The notes under the pieces: generated by a model | Told to the model about the DNA's origin: nothing | Seen by the model: the letters and a program-made list of their open reading frames with translations, nothing else | Database searches by the model: none | Source of the DNA: Candidatus Coatesiibacteriota bacterium | GTDB lineage: Bacteria; RBG-13-66-14 | Assembly: GCA_014728185.1 (NCBI GenBank) | Contig: WJMB01000217.1 | Span: forward strand, 1-19,455 | DNA: 19,455 nucleotides | Reading direction: 5' to 3' | Program-made: the position numbers and the translations under genes | In this document: positions 6,373 to 13,397 of the stretch, piece by piece | Numbering within the stretch: position 1 is the first letter of the stretch | How the letters are laid out: each line of letters starts with the position of its first letter

Positions 6373-6646
6373 CGCCTCGTCTTCATGGCGAGGAAGGCTT
6401 AAGGGCGACGGTGGGCGGTTCGGCGAAGGTCCCGGACTATGCTTGGTCCTGCGTTACCTGGTGATGTCTTCGGGTCTGTTTGAGTTTGGTGCTTTCTTTT
6501 TCGGGCGGCTCTCTTGAACAACGATCGGGATTGTCACTCGCATCAGGTCGGGGATATACGGTAACGGCCTTGTCAGTCAAGGGTTGGGGGTTTGTATGTT
6601 GTGATTGGGATTTTATAACCTGTTCGGACCGCGTTGCGATTGTAAT

Positions 6647-6707
6647 CTGCTGATAATACACGTGTAGTGGCAGATGTGCCTGTCACTTATCAGCAGGAAA
6701 AAGTGAC
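6647..6707. other. Overlapping, mutually exclusive inverted repeats
   Basis: CTGCTGATAA (6647-6656) pairs perfectly with TTATCAGCAG (6687-6696). GTCACTT (6682-6688) pairs with AAGTGAC (6701-6707). The two stems share bases 6687-6688 and the second loop covers the rest of the first stem's right arm, so only one can form at a time. The first loop contains the 10-bp palindrome TACACGTGTA (6657-6666). No riboswitch class is recognised. Confidence 0.5.
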
Positions 6708-7015
6708 GGCTGCAAGGGGCCTGCTTGGTGGATAACCTGCCCTGCATAGTTGCTGGCAAAGAGCGACCACCCGATTGCGACATGACTCATAACTGCATCA
6801 TTCTCAAGCAATAAGGCTGTGCATGATGGTATCGGGATCGAAGTCGGACGCACCCGAAGAGCGAACACCTGCTCGGTGAACCTATCAGTATCCGCCCTGT
6901 GTGGTCCGGTCACGTATCATGATGCCTTGTTATTCAACCGGTTGGTGATTGTAAACCCCTGTTAATCCGCACATGCCATTGTGCCCTTATTCGCCTTGAT
7001 TTGATCGGAGTCAGT

Positions 7016-7031
7016 CGGGCACGGCTGTTGC
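7016..7031 (+). promoter_or_regulatory. Sigma-54-like promoter candidate for the M20 peptidase
   Basis: CGGGCACGGCTGTTGC has GGCACG and TTGC with 10 nt between GG and GC, as RpoN requires; it differs from the usual core by G for T before GG. A start near 7042 would give a leader of about 118 nt before the GTG at 7160. No sigma-70 site is convincing in this leader. Confidence 0.4.
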
Positions 7032-7159
7032 GACGGACTGTCGCCGTGTCCGTTTTGCGGTGGTCTGTTATTATCGGGGCGACGTTTCCCGGGGTGTTTC
7101 CCGGACGATAACCGGTAGGGCATTGACCGACCATCAGCGATTACGAGAGTGAGGCCGCC

Positions 7160-8503
7160 GTGGAACTCAGCGAACGTCTGCGTGAACGCGCCGTGAAGCT
7201 CCTCAGCGAGCTGATCCGTTTCGATACCACCAATCCGCCGGGGGACGAGCTGGAGTGCGCTTGTTTCCTGGCCGAGTGGTTGAACGCCGGCGGCTTGCCA
7301 GCGCAGACGCTGGAGACCGCGCCGGGGCGTGGAGCCGCCTGGGCCGAGCTTCGCGGCGACGACCGCCCGCCCCTGCTGCTGATGGGCCACCTGGACGTTG
7401 TGCCCGTGGGGGACCGCGCGGCCTGGACCCACGACCCCTTCGGCGGTGAAGTTATCGACGGCTGTGTCTGGGGGCGCGGCGCGGTTGACTGCAAGGGGGT
7501 GCTGGCGGCCCAGGCGGCGGCGCTGGTCGAGGCTGCATCCGAGAACGAAGGCGGGCGCCCGGTGCGTCTGCTGGCGGCTCCCGACGAGGAGGTCGGCGGG
7601 GCCGCCGGTCTGGGCTGGATCGTCGAGAACCGGCCCGAGCTCGTCGACTGCTGGTGCTGCCTGACCGAGGGCGGTGGCGAGTACTACCGCATCGCCGGGC
7701 GCGGCTTCTCGACCTTCATGGTGGGTGAGAAGGGCCAGTTGCGGCTGGAGCTGACCGTTCGCGGCCGTCAGGGTCACGCCGCCCTGCCCGGAGACGACCA
7801 GGCGCTCTGGGTCCTGGGCGAGGTTCTGCGGCGGCTGCGGGAGAGGCCGATCGCCTATCGCGTGCTCGAGGTCAACGCCCGGCTGCTCGAGCGGCTGCTC
7901 GAGGGTGTCGAGGGCGGAAAACAGTTATTGGCCGGACTGCGCGCCGGCGTCGACGAGGCCTGGAAGGGCTTTTTCGAGTTGGTGCGTTCCGGGGCCGCCG
8001 ACTTCGAACCCGCCCTGCGGGCCACCTATGGCGACACCCTCTCGCCGACCATCCTGCGCGCCGGGGAGAAGATCAACATCATCCCGGGGCGCGCCGAGCT
8101 GGCCTGCGACTGCCGCCTGCTCCCCGGCAGCGACGCCGAGGGCTTCACCGCCGAGATCACCGGGCTGCTGGAGGGCCTGCCCGTCGAGGTCGCCGTCATC
8201 GAGGGTCATCCGGCCAGCGTCTCGGCCTACGATCACCCCGTGGTCGGGATCTCCCGGGAGCTGACGGTGCGTTGGGAACCCGGCGCCGACTTCCTGCCCC
8301 TGCTCTGCCTGGCCGGAACGGATTCCCGTCACCTGCGCTGGGCGGGCATCGATTCCTACGGCTTCGTGCCCTACCCCTCGGACCCCCTGCCGGCGGACTT
8401 CACCCAACGGATGCACGCCGTGGACGAGCGCCTGGAGGTCGAGATCCTGGGTAAAATGACCGAGCGCTACTACGAGCTGATCCGCGAGGTCCGGCGGCGA
8501 TAA
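7160..8503 (+). CDS. M20-family metallopeptidase (ArgE/DapE/carboxypeptidase-like)
   Basis: The 447-residue product has the two-zinc signature of M20 enzymes. MGHLDVVPVG carries the first metal histidine (77) with D79 nearby. GRGAVDCKG holds the bridging aspartate (110). PDEEVGG has the general base E143 and metal ligand E144, TEGGG a further acidic ligand (about 170), and MHAVDER the last histidine (about 419). GRQGHAALP (202-210) marks the dimerisation lid domain, with H206 completing the active site. The family hydrolyses amide bonds in N-acyl amino acids, succinyl-diaminopimelate or dipeptides; the residues seen do not decide the substrate. WTHDPFGGEVIDGCVWGRG is typical of the ArgE/DapE/Acy1-like group. 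The start is GTG at 7160 with GAGG five bases upstream. The protein has no signal peptide and is probably cytoplasmic. It is convergent with prmC. Confidence 0.9.
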   Translation: MELSERLRERAVKLLSELIRFDTTNPPGDELECACFLAEWLNAGGLPAQTLETAPGRGAAWAELRGDDRPPLLLMGHLDVVPVGDRAAWTHDPFGGEVIDGCVWGRGAVDCKGVLAAQAAALVEAASENEGGRPVRLLAAPDEEVGGAAGLGWIVENRPELVDCWCCLTEGGGEYYRIAGRGFSTFMVGEKGQLRLELTVRGRQGHAALPGDDQALWVLGEVLRRLRERPIAYRVLEVNARLLERLLEGVEGGKQLLAGLRAGVDEAWKGFFELVRSGAADFEPALRATYGDTLSPTILRAGEKINIIPGRAELACDCRLLPGSDAEGFTAEITGLLEGLPVEVAVIEGHPASVSAYDHPVVGISRELTVRWEPGADFLPLLCLAGTDSRHLRWAGIDSYGFVPYPSDPLPADFTQRMHAVDERLEVEILGKMTERYYELIREVRRR

Positions 8504-8533
8504 GTCAACCGTGAAGCGCTACTGATTGACAAA

Positions 8534-8612
8534 TGTAGGGCGGGGTCTCCGACCCCGCCGTTGTTGAGTTAGTTGAACGAACGAAGGGAGGACCTGAAGG
8601 TCCTCCCCTACA
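8534..8612. repeat. Paired GC-rich hairpins inside an outer inverted repeat
   Basis: GGCGGGGTC/GACCCCGCC (8539-8547 with 8551-8559) forms a hairpin with a TCC loop. GGGAGGACCT/AGGTCCTCCC (8586-8595 with 8598-8607) forms a second. TGTAGGG (8534-8540) and CCCTACA (8606-8612) pair around both, though they share bases with the hairpins, so the folds compete. It lies between convergent genes and may stop transcription from both sides, though it has no T-tract. The sequence style is that of dispersed intergenic repeats in many bacterial genomes. Confidence 0.7.
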
Positions 8613-8669
8613 GGGGGGGCGTTTGCTGGAGAATCCGCTCTCCATACATCCGTATCTAATCGATCTTGG

Positions 8670-9545
8670 CTAATCGACCGCCCGCCGTGCGATAGCCACC
8701 CGGTCGCGGCCGGTCAGGTCGGGCTGGATTTCCACCCGCTCCAGGCCCGGGGTGTTCTCGAAGATACCCCTGACCGCCTCCCCCTGCTCCTCGCCGATCT
8801 CGAGGACGGCCGGGCCGCCGGGGAGCAGCAGCCGGGTCAGCTCCGGGGCCAGGCGGCGGTAGCAGGACAGGCCGTCGGGTCCGCCGTCGAGGGCCGCCGC
8901 CGGATCGTGGTCCCGCACCTCGGCGGGCAGTGTCCGCAGGTCGCCGCTGGGGATGTAGGGCGGATTGCAAGCGATCAGGGCGAAGGGTCCGGCGAGGGCC
9001 TCCGCCAGCCCGGCCCGGACGACGCCGATCCGCTCCGCCAGTCCCAGGCGTCGGGCGTTGTCCCGGGTCAATTCGCAGGCAGCCGGACTCGCGTCGACGG
9101 CGACGACGCGGCGCGTCGGCAGCTCCGCCGCCAGGGCGCAGGCGATCGCCCCGGAACCGCAGCACAGGTCGAGGAGCGCTCCCGGGGTCCGGGAAGCGAG
9201 CTCGACGGCCTGTTCGACCAGCACCTCGGTCTCCGGCCGGGGGATGAAGACGCCGGGGCGTACGCTGAGCTCGAGTCCGCGGAAACCGACGGAGCCCAGG
9301 ACCAGTTGCAGGGGCTCCCCGGAGAGCCGCCGTCGCAGGTCGGACTCCAACACCGCCGCGATGTCGGGCGGGACCTCCCGCTTGGCGTCCAGGTACAGCC
9401 GGTGCCGGGGCAGGCCCAGGCGCATAGACAGCAGCAGCTCGGCCTCGTGCGGGGAAAGGCCGGCGGCTCGCAGTTCGTCGGCCAGGCGCTTGTGTTGTGA
9501 TCCGAGGGTGCGGCTCACCCGGCTGGGTTGCTCGTTGGTTGTCAT
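8670..9545 (-). CDS. prmC: Peptide chain release factor N5-glutamine methyltransferase
   Basis: PrmC transfers a methyl group from S-adenosylmethionine to the glutamine of the GGQ motif in RF1 and RF2, raising termination efficiency. The 291-residue product, close to the family's usual length, has an N-terminal helical domain for the release factor (about 10-85), a linker with FIPRPETE (100-107), the SAM-binding motif LDLCCGSG (125-132), the acidic VAVDAS motif that binds the ribose, and the catalytic NPPY (194-197) that holds the target glutamine. The GEPLQ segment before the SAM domain is also typical. The start at 9545 lacks a good ribosome binding site, so the true N-terminus is uncertain by some residues; the next strong feature is the conserved L-S-P-H-E-A-E-L helix at about residue 30. 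It is not next to prfA or prfB, which is a common neighbour in other bacteria. Confidence 0.93.
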   Translation of the reverse strand: MTTNEQPSRVSRTLGSQHKRLADELRAAGLSPHEAELLLSMRLGLPRHRLYLDAKREVPPDIAAVLESDLRRRLSGEPLQLVLGSVGFRGLELSVRPGVFIPRPETEVLVEQAVELASRTPGALLDLCCGSGAIACALAAELPTRRVVAVDASPAACELTRDNARRLGLAERIGVVRAGLAEALAGPFALIACNPPYIPSGDLRTLPAEVRDHDPAAALDGGPDGLSCYRRLAPELTRLLLPGGPAVLEIGEEQGEAVRGIFENTPGLERVEIQPDLTGRDRVAIARRAVD

Positions 9546-9673
9546 TTGTGTTGGCGGCGGCGGGATCGGTCCTCGGTTAAGTTGAATCTGGTAAGCTCTT
9601 TGCGCGTTAGCGCATTGAACGTCCTTGCTGTGTGATGTCCAGAGTACCTCATTGGCAGTCTGAACGGCGGTCC

Positions 9674-9709
9674 AACAATGGGCGGCCCCCGAGGGGGCCG
9701 CCCATTGTT
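9674..9709 (-). terminator. Terminator hairpin after the four-helix membrane protein
   Basis: A 17-bp perfect stem: AACAATGGGCGGCCCCC (9674-9690) pairs with GGGGGCCGCCCATTGTT (9693-9709). It starts about 20 bp past the stop codon of the leftward gene at 9730. On the minus strand the stem ends in ATTGTT rather than a run of Ts, so termination may depend mostly on stem strength. It may also shield prmC from read-through. Confidence 0.75.
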
Positions 9710-9729
9710 ACACTAAGGCAACTTCAATG

Positions 9730-10140
9730 CTAGAACAGCAGGAAGTTGAAGATGCCGAAGCTGAACAGCAGCCAGAAGATGGCCAGCAGGATACCGATGA
9801 TGCCGAAAATACCCTGGAACACGGCCAGCTTGGTGAAGATCTGCTCGCCCTTCTCGCCCATGAACTTGGCGATCAGGTTGAAGCCGAGGATGAAGCCCAG
9901 AATAATCTCGACGATGGCGGTGGCCAGCGCCAGGATGCCCAGGATGCCGCCCCACAGGGAGAGCAGGCCGAAGGCGTTGAGCAGATCGATGACACCCCAG
10001 ACGAGCAGGGCGATACCGATGATGCCCTGGAACGGGGCGATCTTGCCGATGATCTCAGCGGCCTCGGGCTTCTTCTTGACGATCATCGAAGCGGCACCGA
10101 GGACACCGCCGAGGAACAGGGCGATGAAGGTAATCCACAT
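9730..10140 (-). CDS. Four-helix membrane protein with internal duplication
   Basis: The 136-residue protein is almost entirely hydrophobic, with about four membrane segments. It is an internal tandem duplication with an offset of 71 residues: GKIAPFQGIIGIALLVWGVI (32-51) lines up with TKLAVFQGIFGIIGILLAIF (103-122). The preceding segments, which start FLGGVLG and ILGFILG and continue through a lysine-rich loop, also line up. Each half is therefore a helix, a charged loop with K and E, a P/V-F-Q-G-I turn, and a second helix. The start ATG at 10140 has GGGAGG eight bases upstream. No signal peptide or catalytic motif is seen. Function not recognised; the fold suggests a small dimer-like membrane protein. 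It appears to be monocistronic, with its own promoter and terminator. Confidence 0.75.
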   Translation of the reverse strand: MWITFIALFLGGVLGAASMIVKKKPEAAEIIGKIAPFQGIIGIALLVWGVIDLLNAFGLLSLWGGILGILALATAIVEIILGFILGFNLIAKFMGEKGEQIFTKLAVFQGIFGIIGILLAIFWLLFSFGIFNFLLF

Positions 10141-10182
10141 AGTGTGATCCTCCCAGGTTTTGGTGTAGGTAAGGATGAGTAT

Positions 10183-10191
10183 GGTATAGCA
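10183..10191 (-). promoter_or_regulatory. Extended -10 promoter of the four-helix protein gene
   Basis: The minus strand reads TGCTATACC: TG, one base, then TATACC at 10188-10183. The -35 region is weak. It is almost the same as the prfB promoter (TGCTACAAT) and gives a leader of about 36 nt before ATG 10140. Confidence 0.45.
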
Positions 10192-10312
10192 CAGACGCCG
10201 ATAGGTAGCGTTTAATCTGCGACGGTAGAAGTCTAACAGAAATGGCGGGAATTGACTAGCCTGTTTTTTCGGTCAAGGCAAAAATGGTTGTAAATTGTGT
10301 CTCAGAAAGCCT

Positions 10313-12118
10313 TTACCCCGTTTCATCCGTCGAAGAATCCGCGTCATCAGGCAGGATAATTCCCAACTCTTTTAGTTGAGAATCATCGACTGGGGACGGT
10401 GCGCCGGTGAGGGGGTCGGCGGCGCGCAGGGTTTTCGGGAAGGCGATCACCTCGCGGATGCTCTCGCGCCGGAGCATCAGGGCGATGATGCGGTCCAGGC
10501 CCGGGGCGATGCCGGCGTGGGGCGGTGTTCCGTAGGCCAGGCCCTCGAGGAAGAAGCCGAAGCGCTCCCGGGCGTCGCTCTCGCTGATGCCCAGGGCGTT
10601 GAAGATGCGCCGCTGGAGATCGGCGTCGTGGATCCGCGGCGAGCCCGAGGCCACCTCGACGCCGTTGATGACGATGTCGTAGCTGGCCGAACGCACGCTC
10701 AGCGGGTCGCTTTCGATTCTGCCGGAGTCCTCGGACAGGGGGGCGGTGAAGGGGTGGTGGCTGGAGGTCAGCCCACCCTCGTCGTCCTCTTCGAAGAGGG
10801 GGAACTCGGTGACCCAGAGGATGTCCCAGCGGTCGGCGATGAGGCCGAGGTCGCGCCCCAGTCGGCGGCGCAGGCGGTCCAGGGCGGTGTCGACCCGGCC
10901 CCGGGGTCCGGCGCAGGCCAGCAGCAGATCGCCCTCGACGGCGCCGGAGAGCTCGCGCAGGCGGGTCTCGGCGGTCTCGTCCAGGAACTTCTTGATACTG
11001 GAGGAGAGGCCGTCGGCGGTCCACTTGATCCAGATCATCCCGCCGAGTCCGGCGCTCTTGACCTCGTTCTCCCACTCCTTGAGCTGTTTGCGGCTGGCTC
11101 CGGCGCCCTCGGGAACGCGGATTCCACGAACCGCACCGCCCTCCTCGAGGGCCTGGGCGATGAAACGCAGCTCGCTCCCGACGAAGGCATCGTCAAGGGT
11201 GACCAGCTCCAGGCCGAAGCGGGTGTCCGGCTTGTCGGTCCCGTAGCGCTCGAGCGCCTCGGCGTAGGTCAGCCGGGGCCAGGAGGCGGGCAGTTCGACA
11301 TCCAGCAGCTCCCGCCAGAGGTGGTTGAAGAGTCGCTCGGAGAGCTCCAGCACCGCCTCGCCGTCGACGAAGGACATCTCGAGGTCCAGTTGGGTGAACT
11401 CGACCTGGCGGTCGGCCCGGGGGTCCTCGTCGCGGAAGCAGCGGGCGATCTGGAAGTAGCGGTCCAGCCCGGCGACCATCAGAAGCTGTTTGTAGATCTG
11501 GGGGCTCTGGGGCAGGGCGTAGAAGGAGCCGGGGAAACTGCGGCTGGGCACCAGGAAGTCCCGGGCGCCCTCCGGCGTCGAGCGGGTCAGTTGCGGTGTC
11601 TCGACCTCCAGGAAGCCCTCGGAGGCCAGATAGTTGCGCATCGACAGGATGAAGCGGTGGCGGAACTCGATGGACTCCAGCATCGGGCGACGGCGCAGGT
11701 CGAGATAGCGGTGCTTGAGGCGCAGCTCCTCGTTCCTGCCGGGCTCCTCGGTGATGGGGAAGGGCAGCGGCTTGGCCCGGGAAAGGATCTCGAAATCGTC
11801 GACCAGCAGCTCGACGGCGCCGGTGATCTCTTCGGCGCGCATCTGGTCGGCGGGGCGCTCGCGCACGACGCCGGCGACACGGATCACGGACTCGAGTTTG
11901 CACGCGGCGGCCCGGGCGGCGACTTCGGGGGCGTGATCGGGATCGCAGACCACCTGGGTTTCGCCGTAGCGGTCGGCCAGGCGGATGAAGATCAGCCCGC
12001 CCAGATCGCGGATGTGACGGACCCAGCCGCAGAGAACGGCTCGGGAACCCAGCGCCTCGGCGGTAAGCTCTCCACAGGTGTGGCTGCGTTTGCTATAATT
12101 AGTTTTCGTGTCGCTCAC
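10313..12118 (-). CDS. aspS: Aspartyl-tRNA synthetase (bacterial type)
   Basis: The enzyme charges tRNA with aspartate. The 601 residues give the full bacterial architecture. The N-terminal OB-fold anticodon-binding domain (about 1-105) includes VRHIRDLGGLIFIRL. The class II catalytic domain follows with RYLDLRR, motif 2 FRDED (228-232) and QVEFTQLDLEMSF. The GAD insertion domain occupies roughly 300-420. The C-terminal catalytic part contains motif 3 in GIAPGLDRIIALM and the tail FPKTLRAADPLTGAPSPVDDSQLKEL. The start is GTG at 12118 with AAGGA about eight bases upstream; it fits the family N-terminus. In this family some members charge only tRNA-Asp and others also tRNA-Asn. The RDLGG leucine resembles discriminating enzymes while the C-terminal GAPSPVD is often seen in non-discriminating ones, so the class is left open. 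It appears to stand alone. Confidence 0.95.
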   Translation of the reverse strand: MSDTKTNYSKRSHTCGELTAEALGSRAVLCGWVRHIRDLGGLIFIRLADRYGETQVVCDPDHAPEVAARAAACKLESVIRVAGVVRERPADQMRAEEITGAVELLVDDFEILSRAKPLPFPITEEPGRNEELRLKHRYLDLRRRPMLESIEFRHRFILSMRNYLASEGFLEVETPQLTRSTPEGARDFLVPSRSFPGSFYALPQSPQIYKQLLMVAGLDRYFQIARCFRDEDPRADRQVEFTQLDLEMSFVDGEAVLELSERLFNHLWRELLDVELPASWPRLTYAEALERYGTDKPDTRFGLELVTLDDAFVGSELRFIAQALEEGGAVRGIRVPEGAGASRKQLKEWENEVKSAGLGGMIWIKWTADGLSSSIKKFLDETAETRLRELSGAVEGDLLLACAGPRGRVDTALDRLRRRLGRDLGLIADRWDILWVTEFPLFEEDDEGGLTSSHHPFTAPLSEDSGRIESDPLSVRSASYDIVINGVEVASGSPRIHDADLQRRIFNALGISESDARERFGFFLEGLAYGTPPHAGIAPGLDRIIALMLRRESIREVIAFPKTLRAADPLTGAPSPVDDSQLKELGIILPDDADSSTDETG

Positions 12119-12331
12119 AGGTCATCCTTCTTTTCGGCGCGGGTCTGTCTTCGGTGCGGCCGGTGTCGATGTCGTATGATGGTTCTCGAAAGCGCCGTAT
12201 CGCCCGTGGTGTTCCACCGTGGACTCGTTGAGCTTGAGGGAAGAGGATGATAACAGACGCCGGGCGGCGGGGTCCAGCATCGACTGCCCAGGGGATGAGC
12301 CGACTGCGAAGAGGTTTATGGGCCTCTCCAC

Positions 12332-12364
12332 CAAGCGAGTTTCAAGCGAGGTTCAAGCGAGGTT
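12332..12364. repeat. 11-bp tandem repeat, three units
   Basis: CAAGCGAGTTT (12332-12342), CAAGCGAGGTT (12343-12353) and CAAGCGAGGTT (12354-12364) follow one another directly. The 11-bp period places each unit on the same face of the helix. Confidence 0.8.
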
Positions 12365-12530
12365 GCGACTAAGGGGACCTTTGGATGCGCTCGGTGAAGG
12401 CAACCAGTCGAGAATGTGATAAGCTGCTTGTTATCGCTTAACCTCTCAACAGCCTGTTTTTAGTCCGACATGTCAGTTGCTGTTTCCAGTCTGTATGAAC
12501 GGAACGTCGGCATCCGCCCTTTGCAACCTC

Positions 12531-12548
12531 TTGAGCCCGTTGAGCCCG
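12531..12548. repeat. 9-bp tandem repeat, two units
   Basis: TTGAGCCCG occurs twice in a row at 12531-12539 and 12540-12548. Confidence 0.7.
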
Positions 12549-12660
12549 ACGCCACAAATCGGCTTATGTGGTTTGTCCGTCTGCTGGGCCATAATGCACT
12601 AGTTGACAACCAAGTGGCGATATTTGCCAGTCCAAGAACGAGAAATGACCCCAACGAGTA

Positions 12661-12716
12661 TTAGCCCCTATTACCCCCTATTAACCCCTAATTTTAGTGG
12701 TATTTTAGTGATCACT
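12661..12716. repeat. 10-bp and 11-bp tandem repeats ending in a palindrome
   Basis: TTANCCCCTA occurs three times with a 10-bp period (12661-12690), varying only at the fourth base (G, C, A). ATTTTAGTGGT and ATTTTAGTGAT follow (12691-12712). The last unit runs into the perfect palindrome AGTGATCACT (12707-12716). It is AT-rich compared with its surroundings and could be a binding array or a low-complexity expansion. Confidence 0.8.
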
Positions 12717-13265
12717 TAAAGTAGCGGAGCCCGGAAGGGGCTGATGGACAAGCCGCCGCGCGCCCCAGCCAACAAGTGACCCGCGGGAGAATGGCAATTG
12801 GAACCGTACCGTGAGGTGGATTCGATCCCGCCCCAGGCTCGAGACCCGGGATAGAGTATGATAAAGTACGGGGACCGAGTCCCAGGTTAGGCTCCTGGCT
12901 GGTTCCAGGTTTGAATAGAGGGGTTTTGCTTGACATACCAGCCGGTCTGTTTTACCTTTGAAAAGACTTGGATAGTATCCTCTAACGTCAAGAAGGGTTC
13001 TGTAGGCTCCACCCAGGCCCGAGCCGCGTCCAACGGCCGGTGCCTGCGCGCCTTACAGGCGTTGTGGTTTATGGTCGGCATTGCTCTCGATACCGCTGAT
13101 TTCGATCCCGACCCGGGGAATGATGCAGTTGATATCTACGCGAAAACGCAGTAAACCATTCCTGACACACAATCGTCTAACCGCAAGTCTCCCCGGCCGT
13201 TCAGTAATCGCATTTTAAATCCAAACCGATAAACGCTGTCCTGACGGTTTTTTTCCAGTAGACAC

Positions 13266-13293
13266 TTGCCAACACAGTACTTTTGGCTATCAT
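13266..13293 (+). promoter_or_regulatory. Promoter of the TonB-receptor cluster
   Basis: TTGCCA (13266-13271) and TATCAT (13288-13293) each match five of six consensus bases with a 16-bp spacer. Transcription would start near 13300, giving a leader of about 100 nt. The leader holds a Shine-Dalgarno-like AGGAGGT at 13303-13309 with no obvious reading frame, and a small hairpin GCAAG/CTTGC (13367-13379) just before the real ribosome binding site. Confidence 0.55.
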
Positions 13294-13397
13294 TAGTTAT
13301 AGAGGAGGTCCACGATAACGGTTTTTACTCCGCTTCCGTCACGGTCTTATTTTGAGGTAAGGCTAGCAAGCTCCTTGCACCTTATTGGGAGGGAAAG

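Larger units (their letters stand above)
6247..6435. repeat. Nested palindromic element, copy 2 (189 bp)
   Basis: Outer arms: 19-bp perfect inverted repeat at 6247-6265 and 6417-6435 with the same GGGACCTTCGCC core as copy 1. Inner arms: 20-bp perfect inverted repeat at 6293-6312 and 6357-6376 around a 44-nt loop. Compared with copy 1, an inner pair changes from T-A (2603/2681) to G-C (6296/6373) and an outer pair from A-T (2557/2717) to G-C (6261/6421), so pairing is kept while sequence changes. Both copies have the same orientation, judged by the GGAG and CCCCGCCCTGCT loop ends. Confidence 0.9.
6213..7159. other. Intergenic gap: repeat element copy 2 and foldable low-GC DNA
   Basis: This 947-bp stretch has no convincing gene. 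The left part holds copy 2 of the palindromic element (6247-6435). From about 6436 the DNA is noticeably less GC-rich than the flanking genes, and the short frames on either strand have no ribosome binding sites or recognisable domains. It contains two overlapping inverted repeats (6647-6707), a 9-bp direct repeat GTTTCCCGG at 7084-7092 and 7096-7104, and a sigma-54-like site at 7016-7031. It could be the remains of a decayed gene or a regulatory region for the peptidase gene. Confidence 0.6.
12119..13265. other. Intergenic gap with short tandem repeats
   Basis: No gene is recognised in this stretch; small frames at 12470-12664 and 12930-13154 lack ribosome binding sites and family features. 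No cloverleaf or known structured RNA could be drawn. It contains three groups of 9-11 bp tandem repeats, listed separately. A TTGACA at 12930-12935 with TACCTT 17 bp downstream could be a weak promoter. The base composition is less GC-rich than in the neighbouring genes, particularly from 12400 onward. Confidence 0.6.

Noticed and set aside
9601..9614. Small inverted repeat TGCGC-GTTA-GCGCA upstream of prmC
   Set aside because: Too short and isolated to call an operator.
10376..12250. 624-codon plus-strand frame opposite aspS
   Set aside because: It mirrors a clear aspartyl-tRNA synthetase; composition is of shadow type with no recognisable motif.
12361..12405. Possible degenerate third copy of the palindromic element (GGGGACCTTTGG and GGTGAAGG)
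   Set aside because: Only short resemblance to the outer arms and no inner arms with the TTGGCACG core.
12719..12850. Possible tRNA or small RNA (GGTGGATTCGATCCCG and CCCGGAAGG patches)
   Set aside because: No cloverleaf can be drawn around the T-arm-like patch and the SRP-like patch lacks the rest of the conserved loop.
12930..13154. 74-codon frame starting TTG
   Set aside because: No ribosome binding site, no family features, and an overlapping frame of similar length exists on the other strand.
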